NCBI RefSeq assembly: GCF_013410405.1
Contig: NZ_JACCFK010000002.1
Span: 248,001-312,000 of the forward strand
DNA length: 64,000 bases
Source of the DNA: Amycolatopsis endophytica
Lineage (GTDB): Bacteria > Actinomycetota > Actinomycetes > Mycobacteriales > Pseudonocardiaceae
Direction of reading: 5' to 3'
The notes beneath the pieces were generated by a model. That model did not search any database. It saw only the letters and a program-made list of their open reading frames with translations, and had not been told where the DNA came from. Positions 17,215 to 25,220 of this stretch are shown piece by piece. Position 1 is the first letter of the stretch, and each line of letters begins with the position of its first letter. The position numbers were made by a program, and so were the translations under genes.

Positions 17215-17416
17215 CTTCGTCCTCTTTCCTGGGGCGCCCCCGCGGGCGCATCCGGCCCACCTCGCGGGGCAGCCGTCCGGCGTCCGCGAGTGCCTTGCGC
17301 AGCAGGAACTCGATCTGCGCGTTGGTGCTGCGCAGCTCTTCCCCGGCCCAGCGCGCCAGCGCATCGTGCACGGCCGGGTCGAGCCGCAGCAGGATCTTCT
17401 TCCGTTCCGGCGGCAT
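17201..17416 (-). CDS. Small CopG/Arc-like ribbon-helix-helix protein
   Basis: This 71-residue protein has the ribbon-helix-helix pattern: a basic strand with [19 protein letters not shown] and a second helix [14 protein letters not shown], close to the Arc-type family. The tail is basic and acidic ([11 protein letters not shown]). It begins directly after the SPFH stop (TAGATG). It may autoregulate the SPFH-GPP34 operon. Confidence 0.82.
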   Translation of the reverse strand: MPPERKKILLRLDPAVHDALARWAGEELRSTNAQIEFLLRKALADAGRLPREVGRMRPRGRPRKEDEDGPD

Positions 17417-18310
17417 CTACTGGTACAGGGTCCCGGTGTTGACCACCGGCTGGGCGTCCCGGTCGCCGACGAGGACGACGAGCAGGTTGCTCACCATCGT
17501 CGCCTTGCGTTCCTCGTCCAGCTCGACGACGTCGTGCTGCGCGAGCCGGTCCAGCGCCATCTCCACCATGCCGACCGCGCCTTCCACGATGCGCTGGCGC
17601 GCGGCCACCACGGCCCCGGCCTGCTGGCGCCGCAGCATCGCCTGCGCGATCTCCGGGGCGTAGGCAAGGTGCGTGATCCGGGATTCGATGATCTTCACCC
17701 CGGCGGAGGCCACCCGGGTGGCGATCTCCGCGGAGAGCTTCTCGGTGATCTCCTCGGCGTTGTCCCGCAACGACATCCGGTTGTCGTCCGGGGTGTCGTA
17801 GGGGTAGGCGTTGGCGATGTGGCGGACCGCCGTTTCGCTCTGGATGGCGACGAACTCGACGAAGTCGTCCACCTCGAACGTGGCCTGCGCGGTGTCGGCG
17901 ACCTGCCACACGACCACCGCGGCGATCTCGATGGGGTTGCCGTCGGCCTCGTTGACCTTCGCGACACCGGTCTCGTGGTTGCGGATGCGGGTGGAGATCT
18001 TGCGCCGCTGGGTGAACGGGTTGACCCACTGCAGCCCGGCGGTGCGCAGGGTGCCGACGTAGCGGCCGAGCAGCTGAACCACGCGCGCCTCGCCGGGCGC
18101 GACCGGCGTCAGCCCGCGCAGCGACACGATCCCGGCCAGCGCGAGGATCACGCCGAGCACCACGAGCGCGGCCGCTCCCCCGCTGATGGCGAGCAGGACG
18201 ACTCCGGCCACCACCAGCACGAGCGCCACGCCCAGCATGACGAATCCGTTGACGGCGCGCACCAGGCGTTCCCGCGTGCTCGGCGCCGGCATGTCCACGA
18301 CGGTTTCCAT
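17417..18310 (-). CDS. SPFH/Band 7 domain membrane protein
   Basis: This 297-residue protein has two N-terminal membrane-associated hydrophobic segments ([19 protein letters not shown] and [15 protein letters not shown]), then an SPFH domain ([22 protein letters not shown], here cited as [18 protein letters not shown]). A helical C-terminal region [18 protein letters not shown] follows, typical of oligomerising slipin/flotillin scaffolds. Such proteins organise membrane microdomains. The ATG at 18310 has GAGGGG five to eight bases before it. It heads the SPFH-RHH-GPP34 operon and is divergent from an ABC exporter. Confidence 0.88.
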   Translation of the reverse strand: METVVDMPAPSTRERLVRAVNGFVMLGVALVLVVAGVVLLAISGGAAALVVLGVILALAGIVSLRGLTPVAPGEARVVQLLGRYVGTLRTAGLQWVNPFTQRRKISTRIRNHETGVAKVNEADGNPIEIAAVVVWQVADTAQATFEVDDFVEFVAIQSETAVRHIANAYPYDTPDDNRMSLRDNAEEITEKLSAEIATRVASAGVKIIESRITHLAYAPEIAQAMLRRQQAGAVVAARQRIVEGAVGMVEMALDRLAQHDVVELDEERKATMVSNLLVVLVGDRDAQPVVNTGTLYQ

Positions 18311-18350
18311 GGGGACTCCCCTCGCTCCGTTGCTTTGATGGCTCGAATGT

Positions 18351-18379
18351 AGCATAGTGATATCAGTTTTTCCACAACG
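18351..18379 (-). promoter_or_regulatory. Promoter of the SPFH operon with TGATATCA palindrome
   Basis: On the minus strand TATGCT (18351-18356) fits a -10 box. TTGTGG lies 15 bases upstream as a poor -35. Between them is the perfect palindrome TGATATCA (18358-18365), flanked as AGTGATATCAGT. A bound repressor here would block the promoter; the ribbon-helix-helix protein of the same operon is the obvious candidate. Confidence 0.4.
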
Positions 18380-18393
18380 GGAAGGGGGACGAG

Positions 18394-19305
18394 GTGGCGG
18401 ACAGGCAACTGCGGATCGACGGTCTGACCAAGCGCTACGGACAGCGGCTCGCGCTGTCGGACATGACGTTCGACGTGCGGGCGGGCGAGCTGTTCGGGTT
18501 CGTCGGCAGCAACGGAGCCGGCAAGACCACGACGATGCGGATCGTGCTGGGGGTGCTCTCGGCCGACGACGGCGAGGTGCGCTGGGACGGCACCCCGGTG
18601 ACGCTGGAAACGCGGCGCCACATCGGGTACATGCCCGAGGAACGCGGGCTGTACCCGAAGATGAAGGTCGGTGAGCAGCTGGTCTACCTGGCCCGGCTGC
18701 ACGGCATGACGGCGGCCACCGCGCGCCGGTCGGTGGCGACCTGGACCGAGCGGCTCGGGGTGGCCGCGCGCCGGGACGACGAGGTGCAGAAGCTCAGCCT
18801 GGGCAACCAGCAGCGTGTGCAGCTGGCCGCGGCGCTGGTGCACGATCCGGCGATCCTGGTGCTGGACGAGCCGTTCTCCGGGCTGGACCCGGTCGCGGTG
18901 GACGTGATGAGCCAGGTGCTGCGGGAGAAGGCCGCCGAGGGTGTGCCGGTGGTGTTCTCCAGCCACCAGCTCGATCTGGTGGAGCGGTTGTGCGACCGGA
19001 TCGGCATCGTGCGCGACGGCCGGATGGTCGCCTGCGGCACGGTCGGTGAGCTGCAGGCCGGCTCGGTGGTGCGGCTGCTGGTCCACGCGCCGGATGCCGC
19101 GCCGGGGTGGGCCTCCGGGCTGCCCGGTGTGACCGTGCTGCGGCACGAGGACGGCCACACCGAACTGGAGCTGGCCGAGGACGCCGACGACCAGGTGGTG
19201 CTGCGCGCCGCGCTGGAGAGCGGGCCCGTGCACGAGTTCGCGCGACGGCGGCAGTCGCTGACCGATCTGTTCCGGCACGTGGTGACCGAGGAGGTGGCGG
19301 CATGA
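18394..19305 (+). CDS. ABC transporter ATP-binding protein (exporter)
   Basis: This 303-residue NBD has Walker A GSNGAGKTTTM, the family signature LSLGNQQRVQLAAAL, and Walker B ILVLDEPFSGLDP, followed by the H-loop SSHQLDLVE. A C-terminal domain of about 80 residues follows, as in NatA/YhaQ-type ABC-2 exporters. The GTG at 18394 follows GGGAAGGGGGA. It overlaps the permease start by four bases, so the two form one transporter. The substrate is unknown; relatives export sodium or peptides/antibiotics. Confidence 0.9.
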   Translation: MADRQLRIDGLTKRYGQRLALSDMTFDVRAGELFGFVGSNGAGKTTTMRIVLGVLSADDGEVRWDGTPVTLETRRHIGYMPEERGLYPKMKVGEQLVYLARLHGMTAATARRSVATWTERLGVAARRDDEVQKLSLGNQQRVQLAAALVHDPAILVLDEPFSGLDPVAVDVMSQVLREKAAEGVPVVFSSHQLDLVERLCDRIGIVRDGRMVACGTVGELQAGSVVRLLVHAPDAAPGWASGLPGVTVLRHEDGHTELELAEDADDQVVLRAALESGPVHEFARRRQSLTDLFRHVVTEEVAA

Positions 19306-20513
19306 CCATGCCCCGGATGGACCAGGGCGGCTGGGCGGGCGTGTCGCTCATCGCCTCCCGCGAGATCGGCATCCGGCTCAGGTCGAGGGCCTACCGGCTG
19401 AGCACGCTGGCGCTGCTGGTGGTGATCGTCGGGTTCACCGTGGTGATGCGGCTGATCAGCGGCGGTGACGGCGCGGACGCGACGGTCGGCGTGACCGGGC
19501 CGACCGCGCCCATGGCGGCGCCGCTGCAGGCCGCCGGGCAGACCGTCGGCGAAACGCTGGACGTGCGGACCGTGCCCGACGAGGCGGCGGGCCGGGCGCA
19601 GGTGAGTGACGGCGGCCTGGACGCGCTGCTGGTCGGCGACGGTTCCCGCGTGCAGGTCGTGGTGAAGCAGGACCTCGACGACAACCTGCGCACGGCGCTG
19701 AACGTGCTGGCCAGCCAGCTCGCGCTCAACCAGCAGATCACCGGCCTCGGCGGCGATCCCGCGCAGGTCAACGCCGCGGTCGCGAGCGCAGGGGTGGACG
19801 TGCAGCCGATCGAGCCGCCCTACCCCTACAACTCGCAGCAGCTGGTGCTCGGGATCATCGCCGGGGTGCTGATCTACCTGTCGCTGATGATCAACGGGCA
19901 GTCGGTCGCGCAGGGTGTGGTCGAGGAGAAGACCAGCCGGGTGGTGGAGCTGCTGCTGGCCACGGTGCGGCCGTGGCAGCTGATGACCGGGAAGGTGCTG
20001 GGCATCGGCGCGGTCGGGCTGATGCAGATGGTGCTGATCGGGGTGGTCGGGATCGCCTCCGGGCTGGCCACCGGGGTGCTGACGATCTCGGTGTCGGCCG
20101 CGGCGGGCACCGTGGTGTGGCTGATCGTGTGGTACCTGCTGGGGTTCCTGATGTACTCGATCGTCTTCGCCGGGCTGGGGGCGCTGGTGTCGCGGCAGGA
20201 GGACGTGGGCGGCGCGGTCACCCCGGCGCTGTTCTTCGTCATCGCCGGGTACGTGGTGGGGATTTCGGTGCTGCCCTCCGATCCGGGCAGCAGCCTGGTC
20301 GCGGTGCTGTCGATCATCCCGGTGTTCGCGCCGACGCTGATGCCGATGCGGCTGGCGATGGGCGGGGTGGCGCCGTGGGAGGCGATCGTGTCGGTCGGGC
20401 TGGTCGTGGTGCTGATCCCGGTGCTGGTGTGGTTGTCCGCGCGGATCTACCGCAACGCCGTCCTGCGCACCGGCGCGAAGGTCGGGTTCCGGGAGGCGCT
20501 GCGCGCGGCGTGA
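19302..20513 (+). CDS. ABC-2 type permease (NatB-like)
   Basis: This 403-residue protein has one N-terminal membrane span (LALLVVIVGFTVVMRLI), a long extracellular loop with DDNLRTALNVLASQLAL, and then five or six further spans in the C-terminal half. The motif VVEEKTSRVVELLLATVRPWQL precedes the first of these and is typical of NatB-like permeases. It partners the ATPase just upstream, with ATGA overlap. A hairpin terminator follows. Confidence 0.88.
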   Translation: MTMPRMDQGGWAGVSLIASREIGIRLRSRAYRLSTLALLVVIVGFTVVMRLISGGDGADATVGVTGPTAPMAAPLQAAGQTVGETLDVRTVPDEAAGRAQVSDGGLDALLVGDGSRVQVVVKQDLDDNLRTALNVLASQLALNQQITGLGGDPAQVNAAVASAGVDVQPIEPPYPYNSQQLVLGIIAGVLIYLSLMINGQSVAQGVVEEKTSRVVELLLATVRPWQLMTGKVLGIGAVGLMQMVLIGVVGIASGLATGVLTISVSAAAGTVVWLIVWYLLGFLMYSIVFAGLGALVSRQEDVGGAVTPALFFVIAGYVVGISVLPSDPGSSLVAVLSIIPVFAPTLMPMRLAMGGVAPWEAIVSVGLVVVLIPVLVWLSARIYRNAVLRTGAKVGFREALRAA

Positions 20514-20568
20514 GGTGAGCAAGATCGGAGAAGACCGGCGTACCGGGTTCTCCTGGGGTCGGTGCGGA

Positions 20569-20596
20569 GCCGGCCTCGCCTGGGGGCGGGGCCGGC
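20569..20596. terminator. Bidirectional terminator hairpin
   Basis: GCCGGCCTCGCC (20569-20580) pairs with 20585-20596 through 12 positions, one of them a G-U wobble, around a four-base loop. It lies between two convergent transporter units, 56 bases after the NatB-like stop. Confidence 0.65.
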
Positions 20597-20605
20597 CCGG
20601 TCAGT

Positions 20606-21215
20606 TCACCGGCTGAGCCTGCGGTAGCGGCGCACCGACAGCGGCAGGAACACCGCGATGCCCACCGTCGGCCACAGCACCGCCAGCAGCAGCGCGTTGT
20701 CGTCGAACCAGCTGCCGGTGTGCCAGCCGGGGTTGCCGAGCAGATCGCGCACCGCGGCCGCCGTCGCCGAGAGCGGGTTGGCGTCCGCGATCGTGCCGAG
20801 CCAGCCGGGCATGGTGCCGGGCGAGACGAACACGTTGGACAGGAAACCCAGCGGCCACACCAGGATCTGCAGGGCCACCACGCTTTCCGGGCCCTTGGCG
20901 ACGAGTCCGAGGCAGAGGCCCAGCCACAGCAGCGCGAACCGCAGCAGCACGAGCAGCCCGCACCCGGCGAGGACGACCAGGCCCGCGACCGAGTTGAGCA
21001 GATCGGCGACCGCCCGGCCCGCCACGGGGGCGGCCGAGGCCATCGGCAGTGAGCGGAACCGGTCGGTGGAGCCACGTGCGACGTCGGTGGCGATCCCGGT
21101 GAAGGTGGTCTCGATGCCGACCGACGATCACCGCGGCCGGCCGGCGCGTCCAGTGCACCAGTTCGCGGCGGGTCATCGTCCAGCAGTCGGTGATGGTCCA
21201 GCGCAGGGCAGTCAT
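20606..21215 (-). pseudogene. DrrB-like ABC-2 permease, internally deleted and frameshifted
   Basis: The ATG at 21215 overlaps the ATPase remnant stop as ATGA. The first frame gives TMTRRELVHWTRRPAAVIVG, the normal N-terminus of a daunorubicin-resistance type permease. The expected spans and FLMPGMF region then vanish, and a second frame resumes at VGIETTFTGIATDVARGSTDRF and continues to a normal C-terminus. About 45-50 residues are missing, and the join contains TCGGTCGG, a possible short direct repeat. The product cannot be a working permease. Confidence 0.85.
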
Positions 21216-22034
21216 ACCGGCACCTCTCGTGCGGTCAGCTCCAGGAACACCTCGTGGAGCGTGGGGCGGCGCGGGGTGAGGTCGGCGATGCCGATCCCGG
21301 CCCCGTCGAAGGCCGCCGCGAGCCCGGCCAGCACCCGGACCCGGTCGTGCGCCGGGACACTGAAACCGTTGTCGCCCCGCTCGGCCTCGGCGCCGGTGAC
21401 CCGGGTGGCGAGCGCGGCCGCGGCGGGCAGGTCCGCGGCGTCGTGCAGGACCACTTCGACGCGGTCGCCGCCGATGCGGGACTTCAGCTCCGCCGGGGAG
21501 CCCTCGGCGACGAGCGCGCCGTGGTCGAGCACCGCGATCCGGCCCGCGAGCTGGTCGGCCTCGTCGAGGTACTGGGTGGTGAGCAGCACCGTGGTGCCCT
21601 CGGCGACGAGTTCCCGCACCGCGGCCCACACCTCGCTGCGGCCGCGCGGGTCCAGCCCCGTGGTGGGCTCGTCCAGGAACAGCACCTCCGGTGAGCAGCA
21701 GCCCGGCGGCCAGGTCGAGGCGGCGGCGCATCCCGCCGGAGTACTGCTTGACCGGTTTCTCCCCCGCCTCCGCCAGGCCCATCCGCTCCAGCAGTTCCGC
21801 CGCCCGCTGCCGCGCCCGGCGCGCGCCGAGGTGGTAGAGCCTGCCGAACATCTCCAGGTTCTGCCGCCCGCCCAGCACCGCGTCGACCGCGGCGTGCTCG
21901 CCGACCAGCCCGATGCGGTAGCGGACCCGCGCGGCGTCCCGGACAACGTCGAGACCCGCCACGCTCACACGGCCGGCGTCGGGCCGCAGCAGGGTGGCGA
22001 GGATGCGCACACAGGTGGTCTTGCCCGCGCCGTC
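21212..22034 (-). pseudogene. DrrA-like ABC ATPase, 5'-truncated and frameshifted
   Basis: Homology begins inside Walker A (DGAGKTT near 22020-22034); the N-terminal 35-40 residues and start codon are gone. The frame runs through QYSGGMRRRLDLAAGLLL and then breaks near 21690. The next frame carries VLFLDEPTTGLDP (Walker B) and a normal C-terminus ending before the permease start. The break is a +1 or -2 change. The truncation point is two bases from the start codon of the divergent tetR gene, so the deletion also removed the shared intergenic region. Confidence 0.88.
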
Positions 22035-22036
22035 AG

Positions 22037-22687
22037 ATGACCGAGTACAGCGCGAGCGGCGACCCGAAACGCAGTTTCGAGCTCCTCTGGGGGTTGCACG
22101 AGGCACCGTCCCGGGGTCCGAAGGCCCGCTTCACCGTCGAGGAGGTCACCCGCGTCGCGATCCGCCTCGCCGACGCCGCGGGCCTGACCGCCGTGTCGAT
22201 GCGGCGGGTCGCCGAGGAGCTGGGCGCCAGCACGATGTCGCTCTACACCTACGTGCCGGGCAAGGCCGAGCTGCTGGACCTGATGATCGACACGGTCGTC
22301 GGCGAGACCGCACGCCCGGACGACGTGCCCGGCGGATGGCGGGGCGGGCTGGAACACCTCGCCAGGGAGAACGCCGCGCTGACGCTGGTGCTGGGCTACG
22401 TGCAGTCCGCGATGCGTGGCGTGGTCGAGGCCGGGCAGGCGGCGCGGCGCAGCGGCCGGAGCGACGTGCAGTGGTGGGAGTCCTACGCGCCACTGCTGGA
22501 GAAGGTGTTCGACCCGGACCGGTTCCCGCTGGCGGCGCGGGTCGGCGCGTCCGCCGGGGAGGCATACCAGGCACCGTCCGATCCGCACGCCTTCGAGTTC
22601 GGGCTGGCCCGCATCCTCGACGGCATCGAGGCACTGATCAACGGGCGCGACGGAAAACCCGGTGCGCCACGTCCCACCGCGGGTTAG
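22037..22687 (+). CDS. TetR family regulator, shortened ligand domain
   Basis: The N-terminus MTEYSASGDPKRSFELLWG and the helix-turn-helix (SMRRVAEELGASTMSLYTYV) are those of TetR regulators that flank drrAB-type exporters. The ligand domain is short: after LARENAALTL the usual 45-55 residues containing the WLLEV and PPLGPG segments are missing, in frame, so the protein is 216 residues against about 260 for relatives. The start codon lies two bases from the ATPase remnant, so its native promoter and ribosome site are deleted. It is probably non-functional as a drug sensor, though the DNA-binding domain is intact. Confidence 0.72.
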   Translation: MTEYSASGDPKRSFELLWGLHEAPSRGPKARFTVEEVTRVAIRLADAAGLTAVSMRRVAEELGASTMSLYTYVPGKAELLDLMIDTVVGETARPDDVPGGWRGGLEHLARENAALTLVLGYVQSAMRGVVEAGQAARRSGRSDVQWWESYAPLLEKVFDPDRFPLAARVGASAGEAYQAPSDPHAFEFGLARILDGIEALINGRDGKPGAPRPTAG

Positions 22688-22697
22688 GGTCGTGATC

Positions 22698-22724
22698 ATG
22701 CGCTTCCCTCAGATCTACGGCTGA
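22698..22724 (+). CDS. Candidate 8-codon leader peptide before the glycosyltransferase
   Basis: ATG at 22698 opens a reading frame for MRFPQIYG and stops at 22724, just after the tetR stop and 55 bases before the glycosyltransferase ATG. AGGG lies eight bases before the ATG. The 3' half of this mini-gene forms the left arm of a hairpin whose right arm lies just before the glycosyltransferase ribosome site. Leader peptides with such hairpins control macrolide-resistance genes by ribosome stalling; that parallel is inference. A chance ORF this short is possible. Confidence 0.35.
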   Translation: MRFPQIYG

Positions 22725-22761
22725 CCCGAGCTGGTCGTGTCCCCTGTGCCGTCCGAGATCT
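22711..22761 (+). promoter_or_regulatory. Candidate attenuator hairpin before macrolide-type glycosyltransferase
   Basis: AGATCT-A-CGG (22711-22720) can pair with CCG-AGATCT (22753-22761): nine base pairs with one bulge around a 32-base loop. The ribosome site (GAGAAG, 22765-22770) begins four bases after the right arm. A smaller stem GACC (22723-22726) with GGTC (22733-22736) could compete. Confidence 0.35.
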
Positions 22762-22779
22762 CCCGAGAAGTGGTGTCCC

Positions 22780-23958
22780 ATGTCTTCCCTGTCCCGTCGT
22801 CGCGCGCACATCGCGATGGTCGGCGTTCCCGCCGTCAGCCACGTCCTGCCGAGCCTCGAGGTCATCCGTGAGCTGGTGGCCCGCGGCCATCGCGTGACCT
22901 ACGCCAACGACCCCGCGGTGCGTGACCTGGTCGCGGGCACCGGCGCCGAGCCGGTCACCTGCACCTCGACGCTGCCGGTGGCCGACAACGACTGGCCCGA
23001 CGACCCGATCGCCGCGATGGAGCTGTTCCTCGACGACGCCATCCAGGCGCTGCCACAGCTGCACGCCGTCTACGACGCCGATCCCGCCGACCTCTACCTC
23101 TACGACATCGGCGCCTACGCCGCGCGCGCCCTCGCCGAGTCGCAGGGCCGGCCGGTCCTGCAGTTGTCCCCGACGTTCGTGGCGTGGAAGGGCTACGAGG
23201 AGGAGGTCTCGGCGCAGCTGTGGCAGCTGCCCGGAGCCGAGGGCTACCGGGCGAAGTTCGCGCGGTGGCTGTCGGGCAATGGGGCCACCACGACCGACGT
23301 CGACGCCTTCTCCGGCCGTCCCGCGCGGGCACTGGCCCTGATCCCGCGGGCGATGCAGCCGCACGCCGATCAGGTCGACACCGGGGCGGTCACGTTCGTC
23401 GGCCCGTGCCTCGGTGAGCGTGCGGGTTCCTGGACGCGTCCCTCCGATGCGGACAACGTGCTGCTGGTCTCCCTCGGTTCCGCCTACACGCGTCAGCCGG
23501 AGTTCTACCGGCAGTGCCTGGCGGCCTTCGGGGACCGGCCCGGCTGGCACGTCGTGCTGCAGATCGGCAAGTACGTCGACCCGGCCGAACTGGGCGAGAT
23601 CCCGCGCAACGTCGAGGTGCACTCGTGGGTGCCACAGGTCGCCGTCCTGGAGAAGGCCGACGCGTTCGTCACTCACGCCGGCATGGGCGGCAGCAGCGAA
23701 GGACTCTCCGCCGGGGTGCCGATGATCGCCGTCCCGCAGGCCGCGGAACAGTTCCAGAACGCCGACCGGCTCGTCGAACTGGGCGTGGCGCGCCGCATCG
23801 ACACCGCCGAGGCCACCGCCGAAACCCTGTGGGCGGCGCTGACGGAACTCGTCACCGATCCCGGGGTCGCGCGCCGTTCGGCTCAGTTGCGCGCGGACGC
23901 GCGAGCCGAGGGCGGGACGCGGCGGGCCGCGGACCTCATCGAGGACATGCTCGGCTGA
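22780..23958 (+). CDS. Macrolide-family glycosyltransferase (GT1, MGT)
   Basis: This 392-residue GT-B enzyme matches the oleandomycin/macrolide glycosyltransferase group that inactivates macrolides with UDP-glucose. The N-terminal acceptor domain starts AMVGVPAVSHVLPSLEVI with the family His. The C-terminal donor domain has VLLVSLGSAYTRQP, SWVPQVAVLEKADAFVTHAG and the motif GGSSEGLSAGVPMI, followed by PQAAEQFQNA. Acceptors other than macrolides (flavonoids, angucyclines) are possible. It follows a degenerate tetR gene and a possible leader peptide. Confidence 0.88.
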   Translation: MSSLSRRRAHIAMVGVPAVSHVLPSLEVIRELVARGHRVTYANDPAVRDLVAGTGAEPVTCTSTLPVADNDWPDDPIAAMELFLDDAIQALPQLHAVYDADPADLYLYDIGAYAARALAESQGRPVLQLSPTFVAWKGYEEEVSAQLWQLPGAEGYRAKFARWLSGNGATTTDVDAFSGRPARALALIPRAMQPHADQVDTGAVTFVGPCLGERAGSWTRPSDADNVLLVSLGSAYTRQPEFYRQCLAAFGDRPGWHVVLQIGKYVDPAELGEIPRNVEVHSWVPQVAVLEKADAFVTHAGMGGSSEGLSAGVPMIAVPQAAEQFQNADRLVELGVARRIDTAEATAETLWAALTELVTDPGVARRSAQLRADARAEGGTRRAADLIEDMLG

Positions 23959-23968
23959 CCCGGCTGGT

Positions 23969-24813
23969 TCAGAACGGCGTGCCGCACCACGGCGGGACGG
24001 CGGTGTGGAAGAGGGCGTCCGCGTGCGGCAGTGCCGCCGGGCGCGGCACCTCCAGCCGCCCGGCGGCGGCGAGCGCGCTGGGCCGCCGGTCGCCGAGGTA
24101 GAGCATCGCGAGGGTGTCCGCGGTCAGCCGCAGGTCCGGTTCCGCACCGGCCCGTAGGCGCGGGCGGCGAGCGCGGCGGGCACGTCGACCAGCCGCAGCC
24201 AGGTGTGGTCGGTCAGGCCGGTGACGGCGCAGGCGCGCGGGTCGGTGAGCAGGAGGGGCAGCGGATCGTCCAGCGGACGGCCCGGCGCGCGGACCTCGGC
24301 GACGAGGTCGATGCGCAGCAGGAACCGCCACAACCCGGCCAGCGCCGCGGTGTCGCGGGCGTGCAGGTCCCGCACCAGCAGCGCCGCCCCGAGGTCCGGC
24401 TGGTCGAACGAGCGCTGCTCGTCGGCGCGGTAGAGGACGAACCCGTCGTCCCCGCGCGGTCCGGTGTGGACGGCGACCTGGTGTTCCCCGATCAGACGTT
24501 CCCGCGCCTCGTCGCCGAGTATCCGACGCTGCCGCTGTCCGGGGCGTCGGAGCGGAACACGGCGCGGGCGATGCGCAGCGCCTGGCCACGGGAAGCGTTT
24601 TCCCGCCCGGCACGGCGAGCGGGTGGCGAAGGATCCCGCAACCCCCACGGTGTCCGGTCCGGCGAAGGCGCCGAAGCGTCGTTCGGCCGGGAACGATGCG
24701 GCCCGCCGCGACCAGAACTCGTCGGTGACGACGGCGTGCAGGGACCGGCCGAGCACCTCGAAGGCGGCCCGCTCCTCCCCCGCGGCCAGCGGCCGGATCA
24801 CGAACCCGCTCAT
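23969..24813 (-). pseudogene. Eis-like acetyltransferase, multiply damaged
   Basis: The ATG at 24813 overlaps the upstream lipoprotein stop as ATGA. The first part (SGFVIRPLAAGEERAAFEVL, then FGAFAGPDTVGVAGSFATR) is a normal Eis N-terminus. The acetyl-CoA-binding GNAT core that should follow is mostly missing and out of frame. Coding resumes at DDGFVLYRADEQ and runs through LWRFLLRIDLVAEVRAPG; after AARAYGPV the frame shifts again to DLRLTADTLAMLYLGDRRPS and a normal C-terminus AVPPWCGTPF. At least two deletions are needed. The intact paralogue lies 400 bases upstream. Confidence 0.85.
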
Positions 24814-25220
24814 GGCTCCGGTTGGGAGACCTCGTAGCCGCCGTCGGCGTCGCGCACCGTGATCGTCACCTTCTTCTTCTCCCCCGCGATGTCCACAGTG
24901 CACTCGAAGATCCGTCCGGCGACGACATCTTCACCGCCGGGGCAGGACACCTCGCCGACAGCGGTGATCAGGTACGACTCGGTGAGCACCCGCCACACCC
25001 CGTCCTGGACGTGCGCGGGGTCGAACACCCGCCGCGCGGGCGTCAGGCTCGCCGTGGTGCCCGCGGCGGAGGTGGCGGTCACCGGATGCGAGGTGGGAAC
25101 CGGCGGTGCGGGTGCCTCACTGTCGCAACCGGACACCAGCAACGCCGCGATGGCGAGCAGGACAACGGCCCTCACCAGCCGGATCACCCCCGAGAGAAGC
25201 TTCTCAGAAGTGTGTACCAC
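24810..25220 (-). CDS. DUF4333 lipoprotein
   Basis: This 136-residue protein has a signal peptide with lipobox LLVSGC, a Pro/Thr-rich linker, and a DUF4333-like domain: VLTESYLITAVGEVSCPGGEDVVAG, cited as VGEVSCPGGEDVVAG, then FECTVDIAGEKKKVTITV and a closing YEVSQPEP. The paired Cys of SCPGG and FECTV are the family hallmark. It is probably membrane-attached outside the cell, with unknown role. A GTG at 25187 would give a more usual signal peptide length than the GTG at 25220. The gene overlaps the end of the intact eis-like gene. Confidence 0.75.
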   Translation of the reverse strand: MVHTSEKLLSGVIRLVRAVVLLAIAALLVSGCDSEAPAPPVPTSHPVTATSAAGTTASLTPARRVFDPAHVQDGVWRVLTESYLITAVGEVSCPGGEDVVAGRIFECTVDIAGEKKKVTITVRDADGGYEVSQPEP

